Shown: positions 54,801 through 62,314, numbered from the stretch's first letter. The stretch is 64,000 bases of DNA from Bacteroidota bacterium (GCA_947470895.1 CANIVF010000017.1:1-64000); one strand, 5' to 3'. Numbers and translations are program-made. Notes: generated by a model not told the origin, from the sequence alone.

Positions 54801-55131
54801 TTTCGATAAAAAAGAATTGCCTACTCAAGCTCAATGGTCACCCGTTTATTCGATTGAATCTGCCGATGTGAATGCGGATGGCTTGCCCGACATCATCATG
54901 GGTGGAAATGAATCTTATGTGCGCGTTCGGTTGGGACGCAATAGTTCTAGTCGCGGGATGGTATTCATCAATAAGGGGAAAGGAAACTTTGAATATATGC
55001 CGAATCAGAAATCAGGAATGATTCTGAGAGGCGATGTGCGAGAAATCAAAACCATTGCAGGCCCAGCACAAACTACCTTGCTGGTGGGTTCCGTGGGCAA
55101 TCCAATCCAATCCTTCATCATAAAAAAATAA
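51832..55131 (+). CDS. VCBS/FG-GAP repeat lipoprotein with UnbV domain, copy 2
   Basis: The protein is 1099 residues from the ATG at 51832, four bases after the DUF5107 stop. An earlier in-frame ATG at 51814 would overlap and lacks a clean signal. The lipobox is 'SVLLFHQCAKP'. Calcium loops such as 'DFNNDGLVDIYF', 'DINNDGLIDIYT' and 'DFDNDGDLDLI' fill the length. The UnbV/ASPIC part is near 500-600 ('NYVKIDLLKKNPGRNVIGTK', 'FSPVRGYESS', 'SISIIWPNGKKQ'). It resembles the VCBS gene at 43928 throughout, pointing to duplication. It is co-transcribed with the DUF5107 gene. Confidence 0.9.
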   Translation: MNKKVSLTIGLISVLLFHQCAKPEKDTLFVEMPSDETGITFKNEVIQSADNHILNYSYFFNGGGTAVGDFNNDGLVDIYFIANQTSNKLYINQGNLKFADITDKAGVGATEGWKTGVSLTDINQDGWLDIYVCRSAVGDSLLRKNLLYVNNKDLTFTERAAEYGIDDSSYSTQAAFFDYDNDNDLDLFVLNHSLQRYAGFNNLLNNAKGQRGDKFGSKFYQNQNGKFINISDQAGMISNVLSFGLGVAVTDLNQDGFLDMYISNDFNEEDYLYMNNGDGTFTNSIKKATDHVSLFSMGSDAADINNDGLIDIYTLDMLPATNERIKLSSGDDNYDKYQMLIGAGFHHQTTRNMLQLNNGDGTFSEIGQFAGISNTDWSWSALFNDFDGDGWKDLYVSNGYEKDYTNMQFLKFTVDEQLNAQQTGAPLSVQVILNNMPSINEGNFLFKNNGDLSFENKTEDWGITKKNKSSGAAYADLDNDGDQDLVVNGMNTPSLIYKNTSVDKKQSNYVKIDLLKKNPGRNVIGTKLLAYTGSNTQFIEFSPVRGYESSMMSSISIGIGKAPQLDSISIIWPNGKKQSIQNIKAGSEISPLIDDANQNVTLHRVPTTKPLFDSANLINWKHEPAAVNDFKRQLLLPHMYSYTGPKMATGDVNGDGLEDIFVGGPKGQSSALMIQQKNGSFKPDVKNSFAADTIYQNENATFFDADGDSDLDIYIVGGGYLFNMSDPMLQDRLYRNDGKGNFKKDIQALPIETEAGSVAVSFDADGDKDLDLFVGGRITPAQYPVNPRSFLLINDGKGNFTSKAEELAPGLQYTGMVTDAKVIDLNKDGFSDLILAGEWMPIQVWINHAGNFKDETSQWFPYANNGWWNCIEANDFDNDGDLDLIAGNAGTNNQFGVSEQHPATMIFKDFNFDAQVDPFFCYFINGVSYPYASRDEALGQVNFLKQRFPDYISYANATMDKIFTPGELTDTVVLKANELRTLLFENTGTSFDKKELPTQAQWSPVYSIESADVNADGLPDIIMGGNESYVRVRLGRNSSSRGMVFINKGKGNFEYMPNQKSGMILRGDVREIKTIAGPAQTTLLVGSVGNPIQSFIIKK

Positions 55132-55269
55132 GGTTTCCCCTTCGCTCTGCTTGCTCCTTTTAATTGTTTACTCAGCAATTACACCAATGGCTTTGTATTG
55201 ATTTTTCAACTCCTTAACTTATTGACAATTGTGAAACCTAAACCTCATGAAATAGTCTTTAGATTAGCT

Positions 55270-55283
55270 TGCCTAACTAGGCA
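55270..55283. promoter_or_regulatory. Palindrome before the right PLP cassette
   Basis: TGCCTA-AC-TAGGCA is a perfect inverted repeat with a two-base centre, in the 201-base gap between the VCBS gene and the third PLP gene. It lies 50 bases before the start codon. It might be an operator for the right cassette. It does not match the LacI-SusC inverted repeat. Confidence 0.3.
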
Positions 55284-55332
55284 TCCTAATTCGGCTATTC
55301 CATGCGACCTTAAACTAAAACATTATTAACTC

Positions 55333-56958
55333 ATGAAACGGAGAGAACACCTTAGGAACCTTGCCCTTTTACCATTGGCTGGCACCATATTCCCATTTCA
55401 ATCTGCATTTGGCAGTACGACCGATAGCCCAATCTTTCCTGATTTGAAAGATGAACCACAACAAAATATTTTTCGATCGATAGGTGTTGAACCCATCATC
55501 AACTGCCGGGGCACCTTCACCATTATTGGTGGCTCTATTGAGCGTCCCGAAGTGCGCGCTGCGATGGAAGCGGCATCACAAAATTTTGTGCAGTATGATG
55601 AACTGGCCGATGGCATTGGTCGCAGACTAGCAGAGCTTACCGGTGCCGAGTGGGGAATGGTTTCTGCAGGATGTGCAGCAGCCATGAAACATGTAACGGC
55701 CGCGTGCGTGACAGGCGGGAATCCAGAAAAACTGGTTCGCATTCCTGATCTGACCGGCTTTGAGAAAACAGAAGTGGTAATCCCAAGACATTCGCGCAAT
55801 ACGTACGATCATTCCATCCGTAACATCGGTGTGAAAGTGATCACGGTTGATACCATTGAGGAATTAGAAAAAGCGCTGAATTCAAAAACAGCATTGATCT
55901 ATGTAATGGCCTATGGTGCATCACAACCCGGCCAGCCCATGTCAACAGAAGCCATTGTAAAAATTGCAAAACCAAGAAATATTCCTGTGTTGGTCGATGC
56001 AGCAGCCGAAGTGCTCACTATTCCAAATATACATCTTCAGCAAGGTGCCACGTTGGTGTGCTATAGCGGAGGTAAAGCGATTTGTGGTCCGCAATGCGCA
56101 GGATTATTATTAGGTCAAAAAGATATTTTGATGTCGGCATGGCAAGCGAGTTCACCCCATCACGGCCCAGGTCGTGATAATAAAGTGGGTCGCGAAGAAA
56201 TGATCGGTATGATGGCCGCAGTGGAAACATGGAAGAAACGTGATCATGCGGCTGAGTGGAAAACCTGGCTTTTGTGGTTGAATAACATTTCTAAAAAAAT
56301 AAATACTATTCAGGGAGTAACTTCTTCTATTTTCGAACCCACCGAACTTTCGAATAAATCACCGGTGCTCAACATCATGTGGGATCCTGCCAAACTGAAT
56401 ATCACGGGTGAGGAACTAGCAGAAATTGCCGGTAGAACAAAACCGCGCATTGCCATCGGTGCTGAATCAAAAGATAACATGACATCGGTGCAGATCACGA
56501 CAGGTCAAATGCAACCAGGTAATGATAAAGTAGTGGCGGATAGAATTTTTGAAATTCTTTCACAACAGCGAAGCGCTAAGCCAACTACCATGTCAGCTCC
56601 TTCGGCTGTAGTTACTGGCCGTTGGGAAGCAAACATCGAGTTCTTCAGCAGCAAAGGCAAACACATGCTTAACATGGAACAAGATGGCAATTGGATTGTG
56701 GGATCACACAAAGGCGAATTTACCGTGCGCGATCTGGTAGGTACTATGGAAGGTGACAAAATTATACTTCGCAGTGTAGAAAGAGGCGAAGCCGATAATG
56801 TGCCATTTATTTTCTCTGGCACCGTTTCTGGCGATTCCATTTCGGGAGAAATTTATATGGGTGAATATCGTACTGCGAAATTCACAGCAACCAAATATAA
56901 ATACAAGAGCAAGCGCGAACGTATTGTGGTTCCTTCCGGACCTCCATTGGCAACATAA
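55333..56958 (+). CDS. Tat-type SelA/DgaE-like PLP enzyme with C-terminal beta-barrel, copy 3
   Basis: This 541-residue protein has a twin-arginine-like start (MKRREHLRNLALLPLAG). Residues about 50-410 are a SelA/DgaE-like PLP domain with 'NCRGTFTIIGGSIERPEVR', 'VDAAAEVLTIPN' and the lysine motif 'CYSGGKAICGPQC' near residue 250. From about residue 430 there is an added module of some 105 residues rich in strands ('GRWEANIEFFSSKGKHML', 'GSHKGEFTVRDLVGTM', 'FSGTVSGDSISGEIYMGEY'). It resembles small lipocalin- or nine-strand-barrel-like domains that occur beside PLP and hydrolase units in these clusters. A ligand-binding role is a guess. It starts the right cassette, and the next gene is 31 bases away. 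Confidence 0.85.
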   Translation: MKRREHLRNLALLPLAGTIFPFQSAFGSTTDSPIFPDLKDEPQQNIFRSIGVEPIINCRGTFTIIGGSIERPEVRAAMEAASQNFVQYDELADGIGRRLAELTGAEWGMVSAGCAAAMKHVTAACVTGGNPEKLVRIPDLTGFEKTEVVIPRHSRNTYDHSIRNIGVKVITVDTIEELEKALNSKTALIYVMAYGASQPGQPMSTEAIVKIAKPRNIPVLVDAAAEVLTIPNIHLQQGATLVCYSGGKAICGPQCAGLLLGQKDILMSAWQASSPHHGPGRDNKVGREEMIGMMAAVETWKKRDHAAEWKTWLLWLNNISKKINTIQGVTSSIFEPTELSNKSPVLNIMWDPAKLNITGEELAEIAGRTKPRIAIGAESKDNMTSVQITTGQMQPGNDKVVADRIFEILSQQRSAKPTTMSAPSAVVTGRWEANIEFFSSKGKHMLNMEQDGNWIVGSHKGEFTVRDLVGTMEGDKIILRSVERGEADNVPFIFSGTVSGDSISGEIYMGEYRTAKFTATKYKYKSKRERIVVPSGPPLAT

Positions 56959-56989
56959 AATTTTATCTTTCAAACAGACTTTATAAATC

Positions 56990-58270
56990 ATGAAGAAACT
57001 TCAACTCAATGCGTTGTTGATAACAACGTTATCATTCTGCTTAATTATTTTTTGTGGAGCATCTTCTTATGCTCAGGAAATTGATCTCCTGCTCAAAGGC
57101 GGCCATGTCATCGACCCAAAAAATCAAATCAATTCAAAGATGGATGTGGCTATCACCAACGGGAAAATTTTTCAGGTGGCTGCAAACATTTCACCTCAAA
57201 AAGCAAAAACCGTTGTTGATGTAACAGGTCTTTACGTTACACCCGGCCTCATCGATATGCACGTCCATGCTTTTCAGGGAAACGTGCCGGATGCATATAT
57301 CGCCAATGGATTTACCAGCTTACCTCCTGATGGTTTTACTTTCAGAGCTGGGGTTACTACTGTGGTGGATGCAGGAAGTTCAGGATGGAGAAATTTCCGT
57401 GACTTCAAAAAGCAAACGATCGATAGAAGTCAGACACGAATACTCGCTTTACTAAATATTGTTGGCACCGGCATGGCCAGCCGCTTCGAAGAACAGGATA
57501 CCAATGATATGAATGCTACCCAAACTGCGTATATGATTAATCGATTATTTCCGGAGATATTGGTAGGTATTAAATCGGCCCATTACTGGGGAGACTTTAC
57601 ACAAGTAGAACGAGCCGTTGAAGCAGGTAAACTCGCCAACGTTCCGGTGATGGTTGATTTTGGTGAACACAATCCTACCAACTCCATTGAAGAATTATTC
57701 ATGAAAAAACTTCGACCTGGAGATATGTTTACTCACACCTTCGCATACGGTCCCGCGAACCGTGAAACTGTTGTGGATGAAAACGGAAAAGTGAAACCAT
57801 TTGTGTTCGAAGCGCAGAAGCGCGGAATTATCTTTGATGTTGGCCATGGTGGCGGAGCATTTTCATGGCGACAAGCCATGCCTGCGATACAGCAAGGATT
57901 TCAACCCAATGTAATCAGTACCGATCTTCATGCAGACAGTATGAATGGAGGAATGAAAGATCTTTGTAACGTGATGTCAAAGTTTTTGAACATGGGCATG
58001 TCCCTACAAGATGTCATTGTTAGAACAACGGTAAATCCAGCCAACGCGATCAAACGATCAGAGCTTGGAAACCTAAGTGTAGGTGCCGAAGCCGATGTAG
58101 CTGTCCTTAATCTCCGCAAAGGTGACTTTGGTTTTCTGGATATCAGAAAAATGAAACTCAAAGGCACACAAAAGTTGGAAGCGGAACTGACTATGCGTGC
58201 CGGAAAAATCGTATGGGATTTAAATGGCATCAGTGCTCCTGCATGGGAAATTGAACTGCAGAAAAAGTAA
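56990..58270 (+). CDS. Exported EF0837-type amidohydrolase, copy 2
   Basis: This 426-residue protein has a Sec signal ending in SSYAQ. It has the same subgroup motifs as the copy on the minus strand: 'LLLKGGHVIDPKNQIN', the HxH in 'LIDMHVHAF', the lysine in 'LVGIKSAHY', histidines in 'DMFTHTFAY' and 'DVGHGGGAF', and the aspartate in 'STDLHAD'. All metal ligands look intact. A deacylase function on an N-acyl sugar acid is a reasonable guess from its SelA-like neighbour 31 bases upstream. The close paralogue at 58378 follows, so the two probably arose by tandem duplication and may differ in acyl or sugar preference. Confidence 0.88.
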   Translation: MKKLQLNALLITTLSFCLIIFCGASSYAQEIDLLLKGGHVIDPKNQINSKMDVAITNGKIFQVAANISPQKAKTVVDVTGLYVTPGLIDMHVHAFQGNVPDAYIANGFTSLPPDGFTFRAGVTTVVDAGSSGWRNFRDFKKQTIDRSQTRILALLNIVGTGMASRFEEQDTNDMNATQTAYMINRLFPEILVGIKSAHYWGDFTQVERAVEAGKLANVPVMVDFGEHNPTNSIEELFMKKLRPGDMFTHTFAYGPANRETVVDENGKVKPFVFEAQKRGIIFDVGHGGGAFSWRQAMPAIQQGFQPNVISTDLHADSMNGGMKDLCNVMSKFLNMGMSLQDVIVRTTVNPANAIKRSELGNLSVGAEADVAVLNLRKGDFGFLDIRKMKLKGTQKLEAELTMRAGKIVWDLNGISAPAWEIELQKK

Positions 58271-58302
58271 GCATGCGGTTAGCGTTGTTCGCACTGTTTC
58301 CA

Positions 58303-58338
58303 CCCCTCGGTCTATGTCTTCACAGACCGAAACACACT
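58303..58338. repeat. Interspersed palindromic repeat, copy 2
   Basis: The hairpin CGGTCTATG-TCTT-CACAGACCG (58308-58329) lies in the gap between two amidohydrolase genes. It aligns with the copy at 15864-15897 over about 35 bases with the same CCCC leader. Because it falls inside the extended reading frame from 58273, that extension is probably not coding. Confidence 0.6.
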
Positions 58339-58377
58339 ATGAACATTTTGTGGCCTGCGAGAACCCAGACCACGGAG

Positions 58378-59622
58378 ATGGAAAAGGCAAGCGTGCGTGT
58401 TGTTCTAACTATGTTGTTTTTTATCATCACATCGCTTGGCTTGAAGGCTCAACAGTATGATTTGCTGATAAAAAACGGTCGCGTTATCGATCCCAAAAAT
58501 AAGATTGATACCAAGATGGATGTTGCCATTGCTGAAGGTAAAATCAGTAAAGTGGCAAAAGACATTCCTGCAACCCAATCCAAAAAAGTGATTGATGCTA
58601 CTGGGTTATTGGTGACACCCGGATTCATTGATATGCACTCCCACGTATTTGTCGGAAGTAACCCTGACATCTTTGCCGATGGGATTTATAGTGTATCCGC
58701 AGATGACTTTAGTTTTAAATCAGGAGTAACTACGGTGGTCGATGCAGGAACATCGGGTTGGAGAAGCTTTCCAGCATTCAAAAGTAATGTGATCGATAAA
58801 TCGCAAACACGAATTCTTGCTTTTATAAATATTGCCGGAGCTGGAATGATTGGCAATCCCGATCAGGAAGATGTGAATGACATGAGTGCACAAATGACAG
58901 CACTTACCATTCAAAAATATCCTGACATTATTGTAGGAGTAAAAATTGGTCACTATGAAGGAAGTGATTGGACTCCTTTCGATCGTGCACTGGAAGCAGG
59001 AAATATGGCAAAGGTGCCGATCTTTGTTGAATGTCATCTTCCAAAATATTCGTTGGAAGATCAATTAAATAAAATGCGCCCTGGCGATATCATCACTCAC
59101 TCATACGAAAAAATTACGGAACGTGAATCTGTGGTGGATGATCAAGGAAAAGTGAAACCGTTTGTATTAGATGCAAAAAAGAAAGGTGTTTTGTTTGACG
59201 TAGGTCATGGAGGATTTGGGTTCTGGTTCAGTGAAGCTTTACCGTCTCTGCAACAAGGGCTCGCTCCCAACACCTTTGGATCAGACCTTCATCGCTTTAG
59301 TATGAATTCAGGAATGAAAAACATGCTCAACATCATGTCGAAATATTTGAACATGAATATGGAAGTGCCGGATATCATACAACGCGCTACATGGAATGCC
59401 GCACAATCTTTAAAACGAAATGATGTTGGTTCGCTCACCGAAGGCTCCGTTGCCGACATTGCAGTCATCAGCATCTTAACCGGTAACTATGGCTTCATCG
59501 ATGCAGGCGGAAATAAAATAAATGGCTCACGCAAATTCGAATCAGAACTTACGATACGCGCAGGTAAAATTGTGTGGGATATGAATGGACTATCAGCGCA
59601 AACTTTTAATAGCAAACGATAA
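58378..59622 (+). CDS. Exported EF0837-type amidohydrolase, copy 3
   Basis: The protein is 414 residues from the ATG at 58378, which opens a Sec signal ending in LGLKAQ. The earlier ATG at 58273 would add 35 residues that read through a palindromic repeat and precede the signal, so it is rejected. Motifs are 'LLIKNGRVIDPKNKID', 'FIDMHSHVFVG', 'VGVKIGHYEG', 'DIITHSYEK', 'DVGHGGFGF' and 'GSDLHRF'. Here 'HGGFG' and 'LHRF' differ from the other two copies at the second ligand loops, suggesting a changed pocket. The next gene, a PQQ-type dehydrogenase, starts 11 bases after its stop. Confidence 0.88.
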   Translation: MEKASVRVVLTMLFFIITSLGLKAQQYDLLIKNGRVIDPKNKIDTKMDVAIAEGKISKVAKDIPATQSKKVIDATGLLVTPGFIDMHSHVFVGSNPDIFADGIYSVSADDFSFKSGVTTVVDAGTSGWRSFPAFKSNVIDKSQTRILAFINIAGAGMIGNPDQEDVNDMSAQMTALTIQKYPDIIVGVKIGHYEGSDWTPFDRALEAGNMAKVPIFVECHLPKYSLEDQLNKMRPGDIITHSYEKITERESVVDDQGKVKPFVLDAKKKGVLFDVGHGGFGFWFSEALPSLQQGLAPNTFGSDLHRFSMNSGMKNMLNIMSKYLNMNMEVPDIIQRATWNAAQSLKRNDVGSLTEGSVADIAVISILTGNYGFIDAGGNKINGSRKFESELTIRAGKIVWDMNGLSAQTFNSKR

Positions 59623-59633
59623 AATTATTTTTA

Positions 59634-60770
59634 ATGAAATTTAAACTTTCTCTTCTCATACTCATTGGCTTTTGCATCGCGTGTGTTTCGTGTTCTGAAA
59701 CAAAAAATGAAAAGCAACATTGGATGGTCGAAAGTGAGCATGGCCCACTAAAACTGGAACTCGTCACCGATAGTATTACAGTTCCCTTTGCCATGGCTTT
59801 TCTGGATAACAACACCATGATTGTTTCAGACCGGCCCGTGGGTGATATGATTCTGGTGAATGTGACTAATGGCTCCAGAACAAAATTGAAAGGCGTTCCG
59901 GCAATAGACAGCAAAGGCGATGGAGGATTGCTGGACATTCTTCCACATCCTCAATACAACGCTAATCATGAGTTGTTTTTTGTTTACTCATTCAACAATG
60001 AATTAGGATTTAGTCTTGCTGTGGAACGTGCCAAACTGGAAGGCGATAGTTTAATAATCCTCAAAAGATTATTTACAGCTCAGCCTTATTATAATCGCGC
60101 AAGTTTTTACGGGTCACGGCTTCTTTATCAAGATGGATATCTATTTATCACCACAGGTGTTGATAAATCAAAACAGGATTCATCGCAAGTGTTATCCAAT
60201 CACCTAGGAAAAATCCTGCGCATCAAAGAAGATGGAAGTGTGCCTGAAGATAATCCATTCGTTAATACTCCGGGAGCCCTTCCTGAAATATGGAGTTATG
60301 GAACACGTAATGGCCAGGGATTAACCATCAATCCATTTACGAATGAACTTTGGGAACATGAACACGGACCCAAAGGTGGTGATGAAATTAACATCATTAA
60401 ACCAGGTAAAAATTATGGCTGGCCAGTAATTACCTACGGAAAAGACTATGATGATAAGTTCGTTGGCGATGGCCTCACTCAGAAAGAAGGAATGGAGCAA
60501 CCATTCCATTATTATGTACCCTCCATCGCGCCAAGCGGAATGGTTTTTTATACCGGAGATAAATATCCAAAGTGGAAAGGAAATCTATTTATTGGCTCCA
60601 TGGTGCTGATGCATCTTAATCGCCTGACCATTCGCGATGGTTTGGTGGTGAACGAAGAGCGAATTTTGAAAGGCATGAAATGGCGGGTCCGCAATGTTAT
60701 ACAAGGCCCGGACGGATATCTATATATCGGTGTTGATGGTGGAATGATTTTGAAGATCCTTCCGGGATAA
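59634..60770 (+). CDS. PQQ-dependent aldose sugar dehydrogenase lipoprotein
   Basis: This 378-residue lipoprotein has a lipobox at 'CIACVSCSETK'. The body is a six-bladed propeller of the soluble glucose dehydrogenase/aldose dehydrogenase (YliI-like) group. Its hallmark blocks are 'SYGTRNGQGLTINP', 'LWEHEHGPKGGDEINII' (PQQ and calcium site) and 'NYGWPVITYGKDY'. Unlike the left cassette enzyme it has no cytochrome domain, so electrons must go to a separate carrier. It oxidises an aldose to a lactone in the periplasm or at the outer membrane. It is the last gene of the right cassette and is followed by a hairpin terminator. Confidence 0.92.
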   Translation: MKFKLSLLILIGFCIACVSCSETKNEKQHWMVESEHGPLKLELVTDSITVPFAMAFLDNNTMIVSDRPVGDMILVNVTNGSRTKLKGVPAIDSKGDGGLLDILPHPQYNANHELFFVYSFNNELGFSLAVERAKLEGDSLIILKRLFTAQPYYNRASFYGSRLLYQDGYLFITTGVDKSKQDSSQVLSNHLGKILRIKEDGSVPEDNPFVNTPGALPEIWSYGTRNGQGLTINPFTNELWEHEHGPKGGDEINIIKPGKNYGWPVITYGKDYDDKFVGDGLTQKEGMEQPFHYYVPSIAPSGMVFYTGDKYPKWKGNLFIGSMVLMHLNRLTIRDGLVVNEERILKGMKWRVRNVIQGPDGYLYIGVDGGMILKILPG

Positions 60771-60814
60771 AAGATCAAACTACTGGATGCCTGATCAATG
60801 ACAAAAGACTCTTC

Positions 60815-60850
60815 AAAAAAAAGTCGCCCGAATAATGGAGCGACTTTTTT
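60815..60850. terminator. Bidirectional hairpin terminator
   Basis: An AAAGTCGC / GCGACTTT stem with a loop of about twelve bases is flanked by an A run on the left and a T run on the right. It could end the PQQ dehydrogenase transcript from the left and the leucine tRNA transcript from the right. Confidence 0.65.
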
Positions 60851-60854
60851 TATG

Positions 60855-60938
60855 TGCCGAAGGCGGGACTCGAACCCGCACATCCGTTAAGACTCACGCC
60901 CCTGAAACGTGCGTGTCTACCAATTTCACCACTTCGGC
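60855..60938 (-). tRNA. tRNA-Leu (anticodon CAG)
   Basis: The minus strand folds as a class II tRNA of 84 bases: acceptor GCCGAAG, the usual D-arm with 'AAATTGGTAGAC', anticodon loop TTCAGGG, a long variable arm, and T-arm 'GGGTTCGAGTCCC'. The anticodon CAG reads CUG codons. CCA is not encoded. Two more tRNA genes lie on the same strand within 820 bases. Confidence 0.95.
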
Positions 60939-61012
60939 TAAAACAAGCAAAGTTTAAGGATTAAAGTCTTCAATACGCAATTGAACCTTAAACCCTAAAC
61001 TTTGAACTTCTT

Positions 61013-61097
61013 TGGTGCCCAGGACTGGACTCGAACCAGCACACCTTGCGGAACTACCCCCTCAAAGTAGCGTGTCTACCAATTTCACCACCTGGGC
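61013..61097 (-). tRNA. tRNA-Leu (anticodon GAG)
   Basis: A second class II leucine tRNA on the minus strand, with acceptor GCCCAGG and anticodon loop TTGAGGG. It has a long variable arm and T-arm 'TGGTTCGAGTCCA'. The anticodon GAG reads CUC and CUU. Unlike its neighbours it encodes CCA at 61013-61015. It lies about 75 bases upstream of the CAG tRNA. Confidence 0.95.
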
Positions 61098-61202
61098 ATT
61101 TAATAACTCTGAAAAATATCAGAGTGAGGGAAAACTTGACCGTCTGGCAAGCGGGCAAAAGTAAAAAGGTTTTGAAACTTTACCAATCTGAAACAAACAA
61201 GT

Positions 61203-61649
61203 CTACGTAGTCTTTTTTTTCGGCACTTTCTGATTGAGGTATTGAACGACCCTGCTATACTCAGTATGTTCCTTATCTCCAAAACTGATTCGTTGCCTAT
61301 CCGGAAGGAAAATCTCAAGTTGTCTGAATACCGAACTCTTTCCTGTTTTCACTACGTTCTCTTTCCAGGCAACAATCTCTTGAAGGGGATATATACTGTG
61401 CTTTTTCAACATCGGATAACTCAACTCCAATCGGTTGTTTCCCAACCGAATGATCTTGTACCGGACAAATATTTTATAAAGCACAAACAGGCCAATGGGT
61501 GCCAATAAGGCTACCATGAGGTAATTATACCATGCCGGAGAAGGCGTCTTCACCAAAGCAAAGACATTCATTACCAACACGACCACGGTAATAACAAGAA
61601 AAAAGCTAAATGAAACGATGGTGTTGGTTTGGGGCCTTGAAACGATCAA
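61203..61649 (-). CDS. Small two-helix membrane protein, PH-like C-terminus
   Basis: This 148-residue protein has two hydrophobic helices at about 12-32 and 42-62. A beta-rich cytoplasmic domain of about 80 residues follows, with 'RLGNNRLELSYPMLKKHSIYPLQEIVAWKE' broken into strands, and then 'SVFRQLEIFLPDRQRISFG'. The strand layout resembles small bacterial PH-domain membrane proteins of unknown role. It is located between two tRNA genes and is not clearly part of an operon. I recognise no functional residue. Confidence 0.6.
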   Translation of the reverse strand: MIVSRPQTNTIVSFSFFLVITVVVLVMNVFALVKTPSPAWYNYLMVALLAPIGLFVLYKIFVRYKIIRLGNNRLELSYPMLKKHSIYPLQEIVAWKENVVKTGKSSVFRQLEIFLPDRQRISFGDKEHTEYSRVVQYLNQKVPKKKTT

Positions 61650-61670
61650 TGGAGAAGTAGTTATATTCTG

Positions 61671-61742
61671 AGCCGAGAATGGGAATTGAACCCACGACCT
61701 GCTGATTACGAATCAGCTGCTCTACCCCTGAGCTACCTCGGC
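61671..61742 (-). tRNA. tRNA-Thr (anticodon CGT)
   Basis: A 72-base class I tRNA on the minus strand. It has acceptor GCCGAGG, a D-arm with 'AGCTCAGGGGTAGAGC', an anticodon stem GCTGA/TCAGC with loop TTCGTAA, and a T-arm 'GGGTTCAATTCCC'. The anticodon CGT reads ACG. CCA is not encoded. Confidence 0.95.
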
Positions 61743-61811
61743 ATTTAAATGTTAATCTAAGAGAAACAAAATTAGAATTATTCATAAAAAGTATATCTTG
61801 AAAAAAATATT

Positions 61812-62240
61812 ATGCTTTCTAAAAAATGTAAATATGCCATTCACGCACTCGTCTATCTGGGAGAGCGCTACCAGCAGGGACCCGTGCATATTCAGGAGAT
61901 TGCCGAACAACAACGTATTCCCAAAAAGTTTTTAGAGGCCATCTTACTCGAATTGAGGAACGCCAAGATTCTCCTCAGTAAAAAAGGTAAAGGGGGCGGC
62001 TATTACTTGTATAAAAAGCCTGAAGATGTAAATCTCATCGATATTATACGTCTTATGGATGGTGCCATTGCCATGCTTCCCTGCGTTTCCATAAACTATT
62101 ACGAACCGTGTGAGGAGTGTCGCGATGAAAAAACCTGTGGCATTCGCGATGCTTTCCTTGGAGTAAGGGACGAAACACTCAGAATTCTGTCAGAGAGCAC
62201 GTTAGCTAAAATTATTCAGCGACAGAAAGTACTGAAGTAA
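61812..62240 (+). CDS. Rrf2-family transcriptional regulator
   Basis: This 142-residue DNA-binding protein opens with 'MLSKKCKYAIHALVYLGER' and 'HIQEIAEQQRIPKKFLEAILLELRNAKIL', the Rrf2 winged helix. The wing contains 'SKKGKGGGYYL'. In its sensor part there are four cysteines (CX8CX2CX5C at about residues 95-115), enough to hold an iron-sulfur cluster as in IscR/NsrR relatives. The next gene, on the same strand 74 bases downstream, is a peroxiredoxin, so control of a peroxide response is likely. The cluster ligation is inferred. Confidence 0.9.
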   Translation: MLSKKCKYAIHALVYLGERYQQGPVHIQEIAEQQRIPKKFLEAILLELRNAKILLSKKGKGGGYYLYKKPEDVNLIDIIRLMDGAIAMLPCVSINYYEPCEECRDEKTCGIRDAFLGVRDETLRILSESTLAKIIQRQKVLK

Positions 62241-62282
62241 CTATGGTTTATTTATTAGACTAGTAAATCTATGGACAAATTA

Positions 62283-62290
62283 TATATTTG
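62283..62290 (+). promoter_or_regulatory. Putative -7 element for the peroxiredoxin gene
   Basis: TATATTTG fits TAnnTTTG fully and lies 25 bases before the start codon at 62315. The A/T-rich surroundings reduce its significance. No good -33 TTTG is at the expected distance. Confidence 0.4.
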
Positions 62291-62314
62291 TATCAAAATT
62301 AAATTTTCAACAAT

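Noticed and set aside
30826-56958. A selenocysteine system suggested by the SelA resemblance
   Set aside because: No selB, selC or selD is present, the proteins carry export signals, and gene context fits a DgaE-type lyase.
58273-58377. Longer N-terminus of the third amidohydrolase
   Set aside because: It reads through a dispersed palindromic repeat and precedes a clear signal peptide.
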